DNA of 64,000 bases from Janthinobacterium sp. 67 (GTDB taxonomy: Bacteria; Pseudomonadota; Gammaproteobacteria; Burkholderiales; Burkholderiaceae_D): positions 2,232,001 to 2,296,000 of the forward strand of contig NZ_PGES01000001.1 of assembly GCF_002797895.1 (NCBI RefSeq). The letters are read 5' to 3'. The notes beneath the pieces are model-generated. The model was not told where the DNA came from, ran no database searches, and saw only the letters and a program-made list of their open reading frames with translations. Below are positions 34,527 to 44,540 of the stretch, one piece after another; position 1 is the stretch's first letter, and the number at the start of each line of letters is the position of its first letter. Made by a program: the position numbers and the translations under genes.

Positions 34527-36200
34527 CTATTTCCACCACCCTTTACCTGGCTTGTGACAAAATCCCCAGTTCGTCAACACACGCGTCACATCCTCATTTT
34601 CCCCATCAGTACGCGCCCACAGACTTCCTCCTAGCGATGAGTTGTCCTCTATCTTAAATCCCATCTGCTTGCCAAACATCTTCAACGCGTCAAGCGAGTA
34701 AGGCCTGCTCGCCATTACAAAACTCGGATTTTTAATTTCGGCTCCAGGGACTGCTGATGCTATTGCACGGACTGGCTGCCGAGGTCGATGGATGGTCTTC
34801 TGCGGCGAGATTCCAAAGTCTCGCTGCAAAATCGTTTCAAAGTTTTGCTCCCATTTCGCCCAAGAACCAACGCCATCTTTGTGAGACTCCTTAAGGACAC
34901 TGCGGGCCTTCTGTTTGAGCGAATTTGCCGCGGTAGTTGGGAGTCGAAGGAGCTTTTTGGAATCGAATGGCAACCCTTTTCTCTTATCGTAACCGTAGAG
35001 AGCATTCCCCATCCCGCTGAACTCGACGGCCACAAGATTCCCCATCGTCATGATGAAAGCATTGTTGGCGCCAGATGCATCGAGGTTGCATGTAAGACCA
35101 TGCATCTTCTTGCGTAGCGCCACGAAGTCCGATTCGGTTGAATTTCGCGCGCTTGACCCAAGCGCGAATTCCATGTGGTCGATGGATTTCACGTACCGCT
35201 TCCAGAACTGCATCCTGCGAGGGTCCGCCGAGCCATCCTCAGCTAGCTTCGTGAAGAACGTCTCAATAATTTCGGCCTTGAGCCAATCGGACACCATTGC
35301 ACGGGCCTCAGGAATCACTCCGCCCCATCGGGTCTCATTAGATGGTAACCATGGGTTACCCCACCAATTGACAGTCAGCTCTTGTAAACGCGCATGCAGT
35401 GGCGCTGCCGGGACAGTAACGTAACGGTCTAGAAGACTGACAAGACCAGTGTCCCGAAGTACCTCATTCTCAGCGAGGACGTTGAGTAGCCGCGGCAGAA
35501 GGCTCAGATAGTCCTTGTCGTCCATTTGGACCGCCCGCTTTACTTGGGCTAATACCAATCGTTTCAAGAACCAAGACGCCTTACCGATGTGAAGCCGCTC
35601 GCAAAGAACATCAACTACCGATGAGTCCCCCCAAAGCAGCGCATCTACGTAGGGCGCGTAAGGCTCACTGGTGAATACGCGCTTGTTTTCGATTGCGGTA
35701 AGCACCCAGTCGGGAGCGACCCGTATATCGTTAATGCAGTCATTGCGTTCAAGCAGGTAGTCACGCAATAGTCGCCAATTGTTGACGCGGCTATCCGTCT
35801 CTTGAGTTTGCGCGGGCGCATAACTGAAATAGCTACGGACGAGGCCCTGGTAGCACCGGCGGTATGCTGATGGCTTTTTTGTCCAATCATCCGCGCCGGC
35901 GAGGACGCGCTCCAGCCTGGGACGATTATCGAGGACACATTCGCCATTTGGACGATGAGGTAGACACAGGCCCCACGAGAGAAGATAGGCGTCACGAAAA
36001 CTTGAGACCTCTTGGGTTTGCCAAAAGCGGCGCACTGCATCTAACTGATGGTCTTCAGAAAAACGTGGGCTCGCCCCCTCCCTCGCACGAGACTGTAGCT
36101 CCGCGATGACCACATCTATTCGAGGGCTCGGAGTCATACTTTGCGCACCCTCTTGCGTTCCGCGCATTAAGAGGCTGGCAAGATTGCCAAGCGCACTCAT
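34527..36200 (-). CDS. zorC: Zorya protein ZorC (EH-signature domain)
   Basis: A 557-aa protein between zorB and zorD. The length, helical N-terminal region and C-terminal signature region (FWKRYVKSIDHMEFALG, DASGANNAFIMTMGNLVAVEFSG) fit ZorC with its EH_Signature domain; in type I Zorya ZorC binds DNA and cooperates with ZorD downstream of the ZorAB motor. ATG 36200 overlaps the zorB stop by 4 bp (36197-36200), which is preferred to the GTG/ATG four codons upstream. Confidence 0.9.
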   Translation of the reverse strand: MSALGNLASLLMRGTQEGAQSMTPSPRIDVVIAELQSRAREGASPRFSEDHQLDAVRRFWQTQEVSSFRDAYLLSWGLCLPHRPNGECVLDNRPRLERVLAGADDWTKKPSAYRRCYQGLVRSYFSYAPAQTQETDSRVNNWRLLRDYLLERNDCINDIRVAPDWVLTAIENKRVFTSEPYAPYVDALLWGDSSVVDVLCERLHIGKASWFLKRLVLAQVKRAVQMDDKDYLSLLPRLLNVLAENEVLRDTGLVSLLDRYVTVPAAPLHARLQELTVNWWGNPWLPSNETRWGGVIPEARAMVSDWLKAEIIETFFTKLAEDGSADPRRMQFWKRYVKSIDHMEFALGSSARNSTESDFVALRKKMHGLTCNLDASGANNAFIMTMGNLVAVEFSGMGNALYGYDKRKGLPFDSKKLLRLPTTAANSLKQKARSVLKESHKDGVGSWAKWEQNFETILQRDFGISPQKTIHRPRQPVRAIASAVPGAEIKNPSFVMASRPYSLDALKMFGKQMGFKIEDNSSLGGSLWARTDGENEDVTRVLTNWGFCHKPGKGWWK

Positions 36201-36913
36201 GTTAGGGCACATTCGCCAAAATTGCCGGGCAGCTGAGAAACTTCCTGCCTGTGCTCATCCACCCCAAGAAATTCCAAACGCATCTCGACGCGGCGACTTT
36301 CGTCATCGTTGCCCTTTGCAGCGTTGAAGGAGTATCCGCCGACCAGGAATAGATTCCTCACTTGCTCTTTCTCGGATTCCGAGAGTAGAGTGTTCCCCCT
36401 TACAGCAAACATTGCGCAAAGCACCCGCTGACTACGTTGCAAACTAAGATTCAGGTTGCTAAGATATGTCCCCGTTTTATCCGTGTAGCCCTCGACCACC
36501 AACCTCTTCAGCACTCTTTTTCCAAGCTCATCATTGGATAGCTTCAGAACCTCTGGGACAAACCTGCGCAGAACTTCTTCTTGGCTCCTGTCGAGATTTG
36601 ACTTACCGAATGCGAAAAGAGCCCGCTGCCCAAAGTCGATAACCTGACGTCGTCGGTCTATCTTGATGCCATCATCTTCGTGTCGTTTGGCTGCGGCTTC
36701 AAAGCGGTCAAGGACCATTTCGATTTCCTTGTTGTGCTGTGCTTCCTTCTTTTCTCGTTCCGTGACGTCTTTTGTAACAGCAAGAAGAGCTACGCCCATC
36801 ACAACTAAGAACAATACCATTAGTGCCGTCATCAGGTCGGCGAACGAAATCCAAAATGGCTTCTCTGCCTCGTCCTTCCCACCACGTTTCAAGTATATCT
36901 TGGGGCCAGTCAT
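36197..36913 (-). CDS. zorB: Zorya motor protein ZorB (MotB/OmpA family)
   Basis: A 238-aa MotB-like stator protein. One N-terminal transmembrane helix with the ion-binding Asp (FADLMTALMVLFLVVMG), then a periplasmic OmpA-like peptidoglycan-binding domain with LVVEGYTDKTG and LSLQRSQRVL. With ZorA it forms the 5:2 proton- or sodium-driven complex that senses phage attack at the envelope. Overlaps zorA by ATGA (36910-36913) and zorC by ATGA. Confidence 0.93.
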   Translation of the reverse strand: MTGPKIYLKRGGKDEAEKPFWISFADLMTALMVLFLVVMGVALLAVTKDVTEREKKEAQHNKEIEMVLDRFEAAAKRHEDDGIKIDRRRQVIDFGQRALFAFGKSNLDRSQEEVLRRFVPEVLKLSNDELGKRVLKRLVVEGYTDKTGTYLSNLNLSLQRSQRVLCAMFAVRGNTLLSESEKEQVRNLFLVGGYSFNAAKGNDDESRRVEMRLEFLGVDEHRQEVSQLPGNFGECALT

Positions 36914-38985
36914 GCGGATTTCCGAACAGGCGTCATAGTACCCATCGAGGCGAGCGTGACCTCAAGCTCAGCAACGGCCGACGAGAGTAGCCCAACAGCA
37001 GAGCTCAGTTTGGTGTGGAATTCATTATTTGCCTTGTCTAGTGTCCGCTTGACCTCTGTGGCGAATGAAGTGTGCGCATCACCCAAGACCTCACTAACAC
37101 CAGCTAAGTATTCGTCAGCTTGCGTCTGAGCGATACCAAGTTTCTGCGCAGAGCCTTCGATGCGAGCAAGTATGTCGGTGGTTAGGCTGGCTTCTCTGCG
37201 CGCCGCCTCGACTGTCGTACGTAACTCTGTGACCAAGGTGGCCACCGCAGCGCGCTGCGAACTATAGTCACGGAGAAGCTCCTGAATTGCGGATGCGCCG
37301 CTCGTTAGTGCTCCCGATGTCTCGGAGAATTTTGCAGACACCGTAGCTGCCTGACCCATGACTCCAGAAACGCGGTCGCCAGCTAAAGCGAAATCCTGTG
37401 AGGCGCTACCCAATTTCTCAGCGCCGGCATACATCTTTTCAACAGACGTCGATGTGACTTGAGTTAGAGAGGACACGCTCCTGACTATCTCGCCGATAGC
37501 GGCGTTAAGCTCCATGACGACTGACTCGACCGATTCTGACATTGCACTGACAACCTGGCTCGAGCGGTCAGACATAGTCTGCTCCCGCACTTGGTTGCTT
37601 TCGAAAACCTGTTTCTGCGAATCATTGAGCTTGCCAAGCATCGTCTCAACTTGAGAACCCATAGTATCCAACGTAGACTGCAGCTTGTTGCTCGTTTCCG
37701 TCTGCGATGTCGAAACAAGTTGGCGAAGCTGGTCAATGAAATCGGTGGAAGTCGCGTTGATTGACTCTTGGCGAGCCTCCATCTTTTCGATAGCTTCTGC
37801 CATCCTTTCCGCCATTGTGTCAGTCGAGCGCCGACTGGAATCTTCAATATTCGAAACAAGTGTCTGGAGGGTCGTCACGGCGTCCTGCATGCTGCGCGCT
37901 GTTTGTTGGTTGAGGTCGCTAAGGCCGGAAATCTGCCCACCGAACAGGTCATTCAGGCGCTGGCTAAAGCTAGCCATCACATCCTGAAGCATTCGAGATG
38001 CATTTGAGCTTTGGTCACCGCTGGCCGCCTTGACCGTATCAGCGATTTCCTTCATCGGCCCCTCAAGGCTTTGTTTGATACTATCAGCTATGGTCGCACC
38101 CAACGCTTGATTGTCTTGTCTAGCAAGTTCAGATTGCTCCTGTGCGGTGCTTGCCAGCCTGTTGGCGAGTGCTTCCTGCTGCTCCTTAGCAGCCGAGATT
38201 TGCGATGCGGTCAACTCCCGCAGCAACTGGCTCATGTCCTTTACGAGTGCGTCTTTCAAAATTTTCGCTTGGCTAGCTGACTCTTCAGAAGCCTTCACCA
38301 GTCGTGACAGATACTCTTCACCTGCCCCTGATTCGAAATAAGCGTCGATTGACCGGACGATATCCTCAGTCTGTTCATACAGGGCTGCCAAAAGCAGTTT
38401 CTCGAGAAGAGTAACGAGCATTGCTGCAAAAATTGCTGCGGCGGAGATAAGAAACGCCTCACCGACAGAGTGCATCAGTGACTCGAGTCCTGCGCGAACA
38501 ATGGCCGCATTTTCGCTGACCTTGAATGCTTCCAGCCCTGTTATAAGCCCACTAAACGTTCCGATGATGCCGATGCCAGTGAAAAGCCCTGGGACGTGCT
38601 TGAAGAACTCTGTCCTCAATCGACCATCGACGACCGCCTGGGTACTGAAATACACCTCGGCCGGAACCGTTGAACGGGAGGCCACTACTACCATCTGACC
38701 ATCACGCTCTTCTTCTTGGTCATGTAGCGATTCGCGAAACTCAGTCCACAAATGTGCCAGCCGTTTGTCCACTGAAAATACAGCAGTAAATTCCGCGACT
38801 GCATCACCTTTGCCGAAGCCAGCAGCCCGCTTTTTAATCTTCCGGAGTCGATTCAGGTGCAACACACCAGGTATCAAGAAGACGGTGATGAACGCAATAC
38901 TTAGGCCTACAATTAATGCCCCGGTGACCAGGACTGATGTGGGTGTAGTTACAACGATATCTTGAATGCTCACGTAGTGCCCCAT
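36910..38985 (-). CDS. zorA: Zorya motor protein ZorA (MotA-like, long coiled-coil tail)
   Basis: A 691-aa MotA/ExbB-like protein. The N-terminus has a first membrane helix ([19 protein letters not shown]), and the MotA core segments [20 protein letters not shown] and [18 protein letters not shown]. From about residue 220 to the end it is a long Ala/Ser/Gln-rich coiled coil, the cytoplasmic tail typical of ZorA. ATG 38985 is preceded by AAGG at four bases; this start lies inside the last codons of a truncated hsdM fragment, so zorA appears translationally coupled to it. Confidence 0.93.
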   Translation of the reverse strand: MGHYVSIQDIVVTTPTSVLVTGALIVGLSIAFITVFLIPGVLHLNRLRKIKKRAAGFGKGDAVAEFTAVFSVDKRLAHLWTEFRESLHDQEEERDGQMVVVASRSTVPAEVYFSTQAVVDGRLRTEFFKHVPGLFTGIGIIGTFSGLITGLEAFKVSENAAIVRAGLESLMHSVGEAFLISAAAIFAAMLVTLLEKLLLAALYEQTEDIVRSIDAYFESGAGEEYLSRLVKASEESASQAKILKDALVKDMSQLLRELTASQISAAKEQQEALANRLASTAQEQSELARQDNQALGATIADSIKQSLEGPMKEIADTVKAASGDQSSNASRMLQDVMASFSQRLNDLFGGQISGLSDLNQQTARSMQDAVTTLQTLVSNIEDSSRRSTDTMAERMAEAIEKMEARQESINATSTDFIDQLRQLVSTSQTETSNKLQSTLDTMGSQVETMLGKLNDSQKQVFESNQVREQTMSDRSSQVVSAMSESVESVVMELNAAIGEIVRSVSSLTQVTSTSVEKMYAGAEKLGSASQDFALAGDRVSGVMGQAATVSAKFSETSGALTSGASAIQELLRDYSSQRAAVATLVTELRTTVEAARREASLTTDILARIEGSAQKLGIAQTQADEYLAGVSEVLGDAHTSFATEVKRTLDKANNEFHTKLSSAVGLLSSAVAELEVTLASMGTMTPVRKSA

Positions 38986-39203
38986 TTCGCCTTGCACACC
39001 AGGAATGACTCTGGATTCAACCCAGCCTTAGTTTTGGCATCAAACTCGGCTAGCACAGCGGATTTCGTAGCTTCCAACACGCAATCGAGGCGCCGCAGGA
39101 TGGTAAACGGCAAGATTACCTTACCATAGTCGGATTGCATGTAATCGCCGCGCAGGAGGTCAGCGACAGACCAAATGAAGGATGAGAGGGCTTGATGGTT
39201 CAT
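38970..39203 (-). pseudogene. Truncated hsdM 5' fragment fused upstream of zorA
   Basis: Encodes 77 residues whose first about 70 match the N-terminus of the intact HsdM at 53691-55529 with a handful of substitutions, starting [20 protein letters not shown]. Similarity ends after LVxKA; the frame then runs seven more residues into the zorA start region and stops. It lacks all methyltransferase motifs, so it is non-functional as an enzyme. Sequence upstream of its ATG differs from that of the intact gene. It may now act as a leader peptide for Zorya. Confidence 0.85.
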
Positions 39204-39377
39204 TGAAACTTTGCAAGGTAAGGCTAAAGGAATGAGTAGCTGTCAAGACCGGCCGCTCACTGAATGTCGACAATTATACGTTGCTGAAGAGGAAAAATTC
39301 GCCATCTGTGGCCATCTTAAAATATTACATATATACCAACCAATGCCGACCAATTGTCACCGCGAGGCTCGACAGCA

Positions 39378-39983
39378 TCAAGACATTTCCGAACTAGTCT
39401 GCCGGCGCATCGGTATAGTCTTCCACTCACGCCCAGTCGGCGTGGCGCTCCATTTGCTTGAGCACTTAAACTCAAGACTATGGTGAAGTGCATCCTCTCC
39501 CATCAACGCAAGCGTCTTCGCCTGATTTTCCGAGCTTGCTCCCTCTCTTTCGGTCCAGTAAATCCAGGTGTCGAAATACGGCCGATTACGATGCTCAGTG
39601 ATGTCAGGTCGCAGCCTAATGACGTCTTCAGCGGGAACCTGTCGATGCCTTGCCACAGTCGGAATTGTCGAGTCCAGCCCTGCCAAGAATTCTTTGGGAA
39701 TCAATTTATTTCCGCTGCTGCCGTCAGTCCGAAGAAGTTTCGCCAGAAGCTTGTAACCATCGTCGTCAATTCGATTTGGTATTTCAAAGGTCTCGGCATC
39801 AACCTTAAATTTTAAAAAAAGAGGAGAAAGCCCACGAGATGTTAGACACAGCAGAAATGGTTTTTGGTTTGCCACAAAAAGACAGTCAAACTCAGCATTG
39901 TTGACGCGATACGGGAACTGCTGCATATTCGCTCCGATACGTTGCATTGCGTTGTGAAGCTGTCGAAGATTTTCCATTTCCAT
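39378..39983 (-). CDS. DUF6037-like protein at the end of the CBASS operon
   Basis: A 201-aa protein starting MEMENLRQLHNAMQRIGANM, with NNAEFDCLFVANQKPFLLCL and later DITEHRNRPYFDTWIYW. This pattern fits my recollection of DUF6037 proteins found beside nucleotide-signalling defence genes, but the family name should be checked. AAGGAG lies nine bases before the ATG. It follows the second CD-NTase by 15 bp on the same strand and probably belongs with it, as a regulator or effector. No catalytic motif or membrane segment is visible. Confidence 0.65.
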   Translation of the reverse strand: MEMENLRQLHNAMQRIGANMQQFPYRVNNAEFDCLFVANQKPFLLCLTSRGLSPLFLKFKVDAETFEIPNRIDDDGYKLLAKLLRTDGSSGNKLIPKEFLAGLDSTIPTVARHRQVPAEDVIRLRPDITEHRNRPYFDTWIYWTEREGASSENQAKTLALMGEDALHHSLEFKCSSKWSATPTGREWKTIPMRRQTSSEMS

Positions 39984-39998
39984 ATTGCTTGACTCCTT

Positions 39999-41414
39999 TT
40001 ATATCAAGTTCAATTTCCGCTTAATCATGCAGCGAATGTCTTCGAGCTTCGGTAACGAAGCTGACTGTTCTTCACCTTTATTTAAAACCAAAACCTGCAC
40101 GTTCCTTGTAGCATAAACTCGACCATTCACACGTATAACGCTGCTTATCTGGTGGAGACCCACGCGCTGCATGACCATTTTTTTCGTAGTCGCTCGAACG
40201 CCAATTTCACGTTCACCCAACACAGCGGCACCAGAGATTCCAACGTCGGCATACCGGACTAACCACTCCACCGTGGCATGGTCAGGGAGCTCACTTGGTC
40301 TGGCGATAGCAAGATGAAGCGCGCTACCGATAGAAACGCTGGGTATAGAATTGCGATGACTGCGTGCAGCCTTTCGGCCGCTTGGGGTCATTATTTCGAT
40401 GTCGATATCAGGCACCGGAAGAAGCGGGCTTATACTGCCCTCTTCCAAGAATTCAACGGAGGCAACGCTAGGTATCGGCATGAGAAAGGAAAACGCCTCG
40501 GACCATGCTAGAGCCGCGTTGATTTCGTCCATGGCCTGCTCAGCCCGCTCGACAGCGTCACGCAAACAGCGCAAGCGAATCATGAAGGCACTCCACGCAT
40601 CCAAGGGAATGCGATTTAGGTTTTCCCGCTTGTCTATAGGGCAAGCGACAAGTGGACTCTCGCTGAGTCGACCGAACATCCTCTTTACCACTGCAATGAG
40701 CGCATCATCATCAGCCGGCACTCCCCAGTACTTCCAACGTACGGATTCAAACGCCTGCGCGACTAAGACCGTCAAAAAAATTGACGATGGCCTTGCAGCC
40801 GGTGCGTTCTGAAATACGATAGACACCCAAGCTTTCAGGTAGCGAACCAGTCGTCGGACTAATTCGCGGTTGTCTGCATCAAATGCCTGTTTGAACCAGA
40901 GATGGAACGCCTTGGCGTCGCTTTCTTCCCACTCTCCTGACAAGCACGCCAAGCGCCGCTTTCCCTTTCGAGGTTCAAAGTGGTAAACGGGCAGGTCGAT
41001 ATGAAAGCGGCTGGAATATATCGCTCTTGAGCAGCGTTCTTTTGGAGGCGCTTCAACCTTCAGGATATCCGTGCACGTCGCTTGATACGCCAAGACCTCA
41101 CACTGCACCATTGCGCGGAGTTCGTGAGCGGTCTTTCCCATCGAGCTATCGCGCCACTCAAAATACACTCCGACGTCAACGTCGTACTCATCTTCAGCAT
41201 GCACGGGACGAATGAGAGTCCCGTATTTGTAAGAGCCTTGCAACCAGGTGTGGACTGGAAGTCCGGACTTTTCTGTCAAAGTCACACGAAGATGCTTTGC
41301 CAAAGCATTCCACTGCATCTGTAAGAAATCCCGTTGCTCTCCAGTTGGCGTCACACGGCTTATTAGGCTTTGCCTGCCTGCCCCATTGAAAAGTGATGCC
41401 GCCTTCCCCATCAT
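39999..41414 (-). CDS. Second CBASS-type nucleotidyltransferase (CD-NTase) with AGS-C-like sensor domain
   Basis: A 471-aa CD-NTase-fold enzyme. The catalytic loop GSYKYGTLIRP is at residues 60-70, the metal pair DVD at 78-80, and the third acid in FHIDLPVYHF. The C-terminal 100 residues (VEWLVRYADVGISG, REIGVRATTKKMV, HQISSVIRVNGR) resemble the AGS-C sensor domain found on some such enzymes. It ends in KLNLI, lacking the terminal Gly/Ala that Cap2 conjugates. It is distinct from the CD-NTase opening the same operon. ATGA overlap with the phospholipase gene upstream. Product nucleotide unknown. Confidence 0.82.
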   Translation of the reverse strand: MMGKAASLFNGAGRQSLISRVTPTGEQRDFLQMQWNALAKHLRVTLTEKSGLPVHTWLQGSYKYGTLIRPVHAEDEYDVDVGVYFEWRDSSMGKTAHELRAMVQCEVLAYQATCTDILKVEAPPKERCSRAIYSSRFHIDLPVYHFEPRKGKRRLACLSGEWEESDAKAFHLWFKQAFDADNRELVRRLVRYLKAWVSIVFQNAPAARPSSIFLTVLVAQAFESVRWKYWGVPADDDALIAVVKRMFGRLSESPLVACPIDKRENLNRIPLDAWSAFMIRLRCLRDAVERAEQAMDEINAALAWSEAFSFLMPIPSVASVEFLEEGSISPLLPVPDIDIEIMTPSGRKAARSHRNSIPSVSIGSALHLAIARPSELPDHATVEWLVRYADVGISGAAVLGEREIGVRATTKKMVMQRVGLHQISSVIRVNGRVYATRNVQVLVLNKGEEQSASLPKLEDIRCMIKRKLNLI

Positions 41415-42418
41415 GCGCCCCTGAAAATTTCCAGCTTCGGTGAGTGTTTCAAAAATGGACTTAAGGGACCACCCAACATATCTGAGGCCGCCTTTTCTGC
41501 CAAGCCAAGCAAGGTCTTTTTCGCAACCAAAGTGGCCACGTCCAAACCTAAGTCATCGGCTTGTTCTTGGGATGGTTCATGGTCCAAGCGTAAATAGTTG
41601 GTTCCCAACCGATGACTCACTATTTGCTCAACGAACTGCTGCTGTGCTGATATCATTACCGATAAAAGCCGCTGCCCCTTCATCCAATCGGCGATACCAA
41701 AGTTTCGGCCGGCGGCATAAGAAACAGAGTAGCTTTTCGTTGTCGTACCAATGCTTAGCAGCCGAATACAATCCAAGGGCACACCGAGAAAGAACTCAGC
41801 TTCATGAATCGCCACCTGGTCCGGCGCGTTGGCAAACAGCCCCCCATCGGCAAATAGATTGTTACCAATCTCAGCTAACTCAAAGAACGTTGGTGCCGCA
41901 GCTGTGGCTAAGGCGATATCCACGGCCTTCATCTTCCAGTCACGATTCCATTCCTTCACGTGCCGGGTCTTAAAGACCTGAGGACGGCCTTTAGTCAAAT
42001 TCACCGCTGGAATTGCGACTGGATGCAAGGCGTCTCCCAGCAAGGCATCCGCCGGAATCAAGTTTTCTATGGCTTCGCGTAACGGTTCTGTTGAATAACG
42101 AGGCTCACGTGCATATCTGAACAAATCCCAGTATTGTTTAAGTCGACCAGCACCTACTTTCGGACGCCGCGACGCCGGAAAAATCGCTTCGCCTTTCTCG
42201 CTAAAAACTTCGACAACTTTCCACATCGGCACCTCAAAGGCTACCGCCAACGCAATGATTCCACCTATGGAGGTTCCGCTCAACAAATCAAACCGACGCC
42301 CAATTGGCTCACCGATACTATCCTCCATTGCCTGTAGAGCTCTGGCGGTAAAAAGTCCACGGTAACCACCGCCAGTCAACGCAAGCGCTTGAAACGGATT
42401 CTCTTTGGTCCATGCCAT
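41411..42418 (-). CDS. capV: CBASS effector patatin-like phospholipase CapV
   Basis: A 335-aa patatin-fold lipase: oxyanion loop GGGYRG (residues 16-21), nucleophile GTSIGG (48-53) and catalytic dyad Asp in FADGGLFANAP. CapV effectors are activated by a cyclic dinucleotide and degrade the inner membrane, killing the infected cell. The ATG at 42418 has AGAGG seven bases upstream; an in-frame extension to 42511 runs through hydrophobic non-family sequence and is rejected. Located between cap3 and the second CD-NTase. Confidence 0.9.
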   Translation of the reverse strand: MAWTKENPFQALALTGGGYRGLFTARALQAMEDSIGEPIGRRFDLLSGTSIGGIIALAVAFEVPMWKVVEVFSEKGEAIFPASRRPKVGAGRLKQYWDLFRYAREPRYSTEPLREAIENLIPADALLGDALHPVAIPAVNLTKGRPQVFKTRHVKEWNRDWKMKAVDIALATAAAPTFFELAEIGNNLFADGGLFANAPDQVAIHEAEFFLGVPLDCIRLLSIGTTTKSYSVSYAAGRNFGIADWMKGQRLLSVMISAQQQFVEQIVSHRLGTNYLRLDHEPSQEQADDLGLDVATLVAKKTLLGLAEKAASDMLGGPLSPFLKHSPKLEIFRGA

Positions 42419-42434
42419 GCAATTACCTCTATTT

Positions 42435-42911
42435 TTAACGTATCGACTCAAGAACCAAACGCTGGCCAGCGTCATTAATAAATTCAACATGCAGGCCCGC
42501 TCGTCCAACAATCACAGCTAACAATGGACGGCCATCATTTCGCTTAGCCGACAGTGTCCGCCACTCCACCAAATCCACCGATGAGGGTTGCGGGAGTTCC
42601 TCAGGATGGGTATGCCATTCGCCCAAATACCGAACTGTGCCGCCGCTGCACCGCCATCGCTCGTCCGCGATTTGCCTGTGCTGCCTGGCCTTGCGTATAA
42701 ATAAAAACGGGAATCGCTCATCAAACCGCGACGGTACCGTCGCTTCAATGATTTCCAAATTCGAGCCTCTGACTCTCCCCAGCAAAATTCCGCCACTTTC
42801 CCGGCTACTTCCAATCAATTGGACATGACGGGCGAATACTTCAAGAACGCAGCGCTCCAGATGAACGAGCGTCCTACGGTCTGTAGTTCCCCAATCGCTT
42901 AACGAGAGCAT
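42435..42911 (-). CDS. cap3: CBASS Cap3, JAB/MPN-family isopeptidase
   Basis: A 158-aa JAMM metalloprotease. The catalytic Glu is in ESGGILLG (residue 38), the zinc motif is HTHP (100-103) followed by SSVD (110-113). Cap3 removes or prevents Cap2-made conjugates of the CD-NTase, acting as a deconjugase like eukaryotic JAB deubiquitinases. It overlaps the cap2 stop region by 13 bp. All active-site residues are present. Confidence 0.92.
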   Translation of the reverse strand: MLSLSDWGTTDRRTLVHLERCVLEVFARHVQLIGSSRESGGILLGRVRGSNLEIIEATVPSRFDERFPFLFIRKARQHRQIADERWRCSGGTVRYLGEWHTHPEELPQPSSVDLVEWRTLSAKRNDGRPLLAVIVGRAGLHVEFINDAGQRLVLESIR

Positions 42912-44539
42912 GCTGGACAGTCCTTGAATTGTTCGAGACTACAGTCTGGTGTTGCAGCGTCATGCAGGGAGTTGAGCACTCGTGTTCTTAGTGCCGGCTC
43001 ACAAATATCGTTCACCCAGTCCAGCACCATTTCGGCAGCGAGACTTGCGGCCTGAACAGATACATGCGCTGGAAATGGCACATACAGCCCTTCACAACCC
43101 TGGCCGGCCAGGACGACAGGAATACTCACCTGCACTGAACGATAGCGACCGTTCCTGTTATGCGTAGTGAGGCACCGAAAACAGGCTCCCAAATCGCCTT
43201 GCTTCAACAGCCCGCGTACTGCGATGCCAGCTCCTTCAATCCAGACATGAAGATTTGCCAAATTCCGCTGCGACGATTGTTGCGCAATCCAATGCCCCAA
43301 CGCCTCCTCGCCGGTGGCGTCAATGAGCAAATCGACGTCGGATAAGTTAGCTTGCTGAACCTTGACAGGCAACGCGCGAATGTCTGCACCGGGCGCACCA
43401 TATTGCAACTCGATGCGCAATGCCAATGCTTTCCTCATGAATATCGATGGAAATCCAAGCCGGTGACGTCCTATGTTTTTAGGGTACAGCGTGTCGGGGT
43501 CGACTAACGTCAGGCACCCTCCCTCCGTACCTACGCCAGCTTTCACAAGCATCTCAGCTAGATAACCGCCAATCGTCCCGCATCCAACTAATATAATTCG
43601 CTTTCCTGCCAACGTTCTCCGCCCTGGACTATTGCGTGTTGCCATGTAGCCGTCGTCTATCCGTACCATATGCAAAGGCCTGACTGCGCAGGAAAAAATC
43701 TCCGGCATGGTCGGCACCCATTTTTTTTCGGTGCCGATAATTTTCTGACGATTAAAATTTACACAAAACCCATACGTCATAAGCGGAGATTCAATTAGAA
43801 GCACTACAGCTTCAGCAGACGTACGCGCGGCCTCGGTGATGCGTTGTTGTAGCTTTTTACGACATCGCTGGTCGAGCAATCCCTGCCAGTTCAAAACATC
43901 ACGGACATTGTGAGGCGGCCAATCGGCCAGACTCGGCCGAGGCTTGGCCAAAGTTTGTACACGATAGGTGCGTATCTGCGACCAATTCGCTTTCCAGCCT
44001 ATACCCGTTAGCTTCGTCATGGTGCGAACGCGGTCATCAGTAACGACAACGTACATCGATTCCGCGATGGTTGCGACAAACGCATCTTGTCTGCCAAGAT
44101 TTCGTTTACTGAGGTCGGATAAGCAGAAAGCATTCTCGCCGCCCCAGTATGCAAAAAACTCCTCCTCCAAGTCGTCCAGCATCTCGCCAGCAAGAATGGC
44201 GGCCAAGACCTCCTCGGCCCGCTTCAAGCAGGCTAGCGCCTGCCCGACCGGGTCAAATATATCTAGCACTACCGTTCCTTCTGCGATATAGCATAGGCCT
44301 CCTTGGCTTCCGATATGCGGAACAACTTCCCCCAAGGATTTCGGCACTTCGAGCAATCTTATTCTGGGCAACTCCATGAATCTCGTGTCAAACGAGAACT
44401 CACATTCATACGACTTGTCTTCCACCACTAAAGGTCCAGCGAGGACGACCCATTCGCCTACAACCTGGCGCACATAATAAAAGCCGTGCCGGCCTAATGC
44501 CGCGACTACATCGGCCACCTGGCTATTCAACTCGCTCAT
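42899..44539 (-). CDS. cap2: CBASS Cap2, fused E2-E1 ubiquitin-transferase-like protein
   Basis: A 546-aa protein that conjugates the CD-NTase C-terminus to target proteins. The N-terminal E2-like domain has the catalytic-type Cys in GSQGGLCYIAEG (C83). The C-terminal E1/ThiF adenylation domain has GCGTIGGYLAEML and LVDPDTLYPKNIGRHRLG; cysteine pairs near ACFRCLT and CPACSR probably bind zinc or include the E1 Cys. ATG 44539 stands one base after the upstream CD-NTase stop; the longer in-frame start at 44602 would overlap that gene by 60 bp. Confidence 0.9.
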   Translation of the reverse strand: MSELNSQVADVVAALGRHGFYYVRQVVGEWVVLAGPLVVEDKSYECEFSFDTRFMELPRIRLLEVPKSLGEVVPHIGSQGGLCYIAEGTVVLDIFDPVGQALACLKRAEEVLAAILAGEMLDDLEEEFFAYWGGENAFCLSDLSKRNLGRQDAFVATIAESMYVVVTDDRVRTMTKLTGIGWKANWSQIRTYRVQTLAKPRPSLADWPPHNVRDVLNWQGLLDQRCRKKLQQRITEAARTSAEAVVLLIESPLMTYGFCVNFNRQKIIGTEKKWVPTMPEIFSCAVRPLHMVRIDDGYMATRNSPGRRTLAGKRIILVGCGTIGGYLAEMLVKAGVGTEGGCLTLVDPDTLYPKNIGRHRLGFPSIFMRKALALRIELQYGAPGADIRALPVKVQQANLSDVDLLIDATGEEALGHWIAQQSSQRNLANLHVWIEGAGIAVRGLLKQGDLGACFRCLTTHNRNGRYRSVQVSIPVVLAGQGCEGLYVPFPAHVSVQAASLAAEMVLDWVNDICEPALRTRVLNSLHDAATPDCSLEQFKDCPACSR

Positions 44540-44540
44540 C

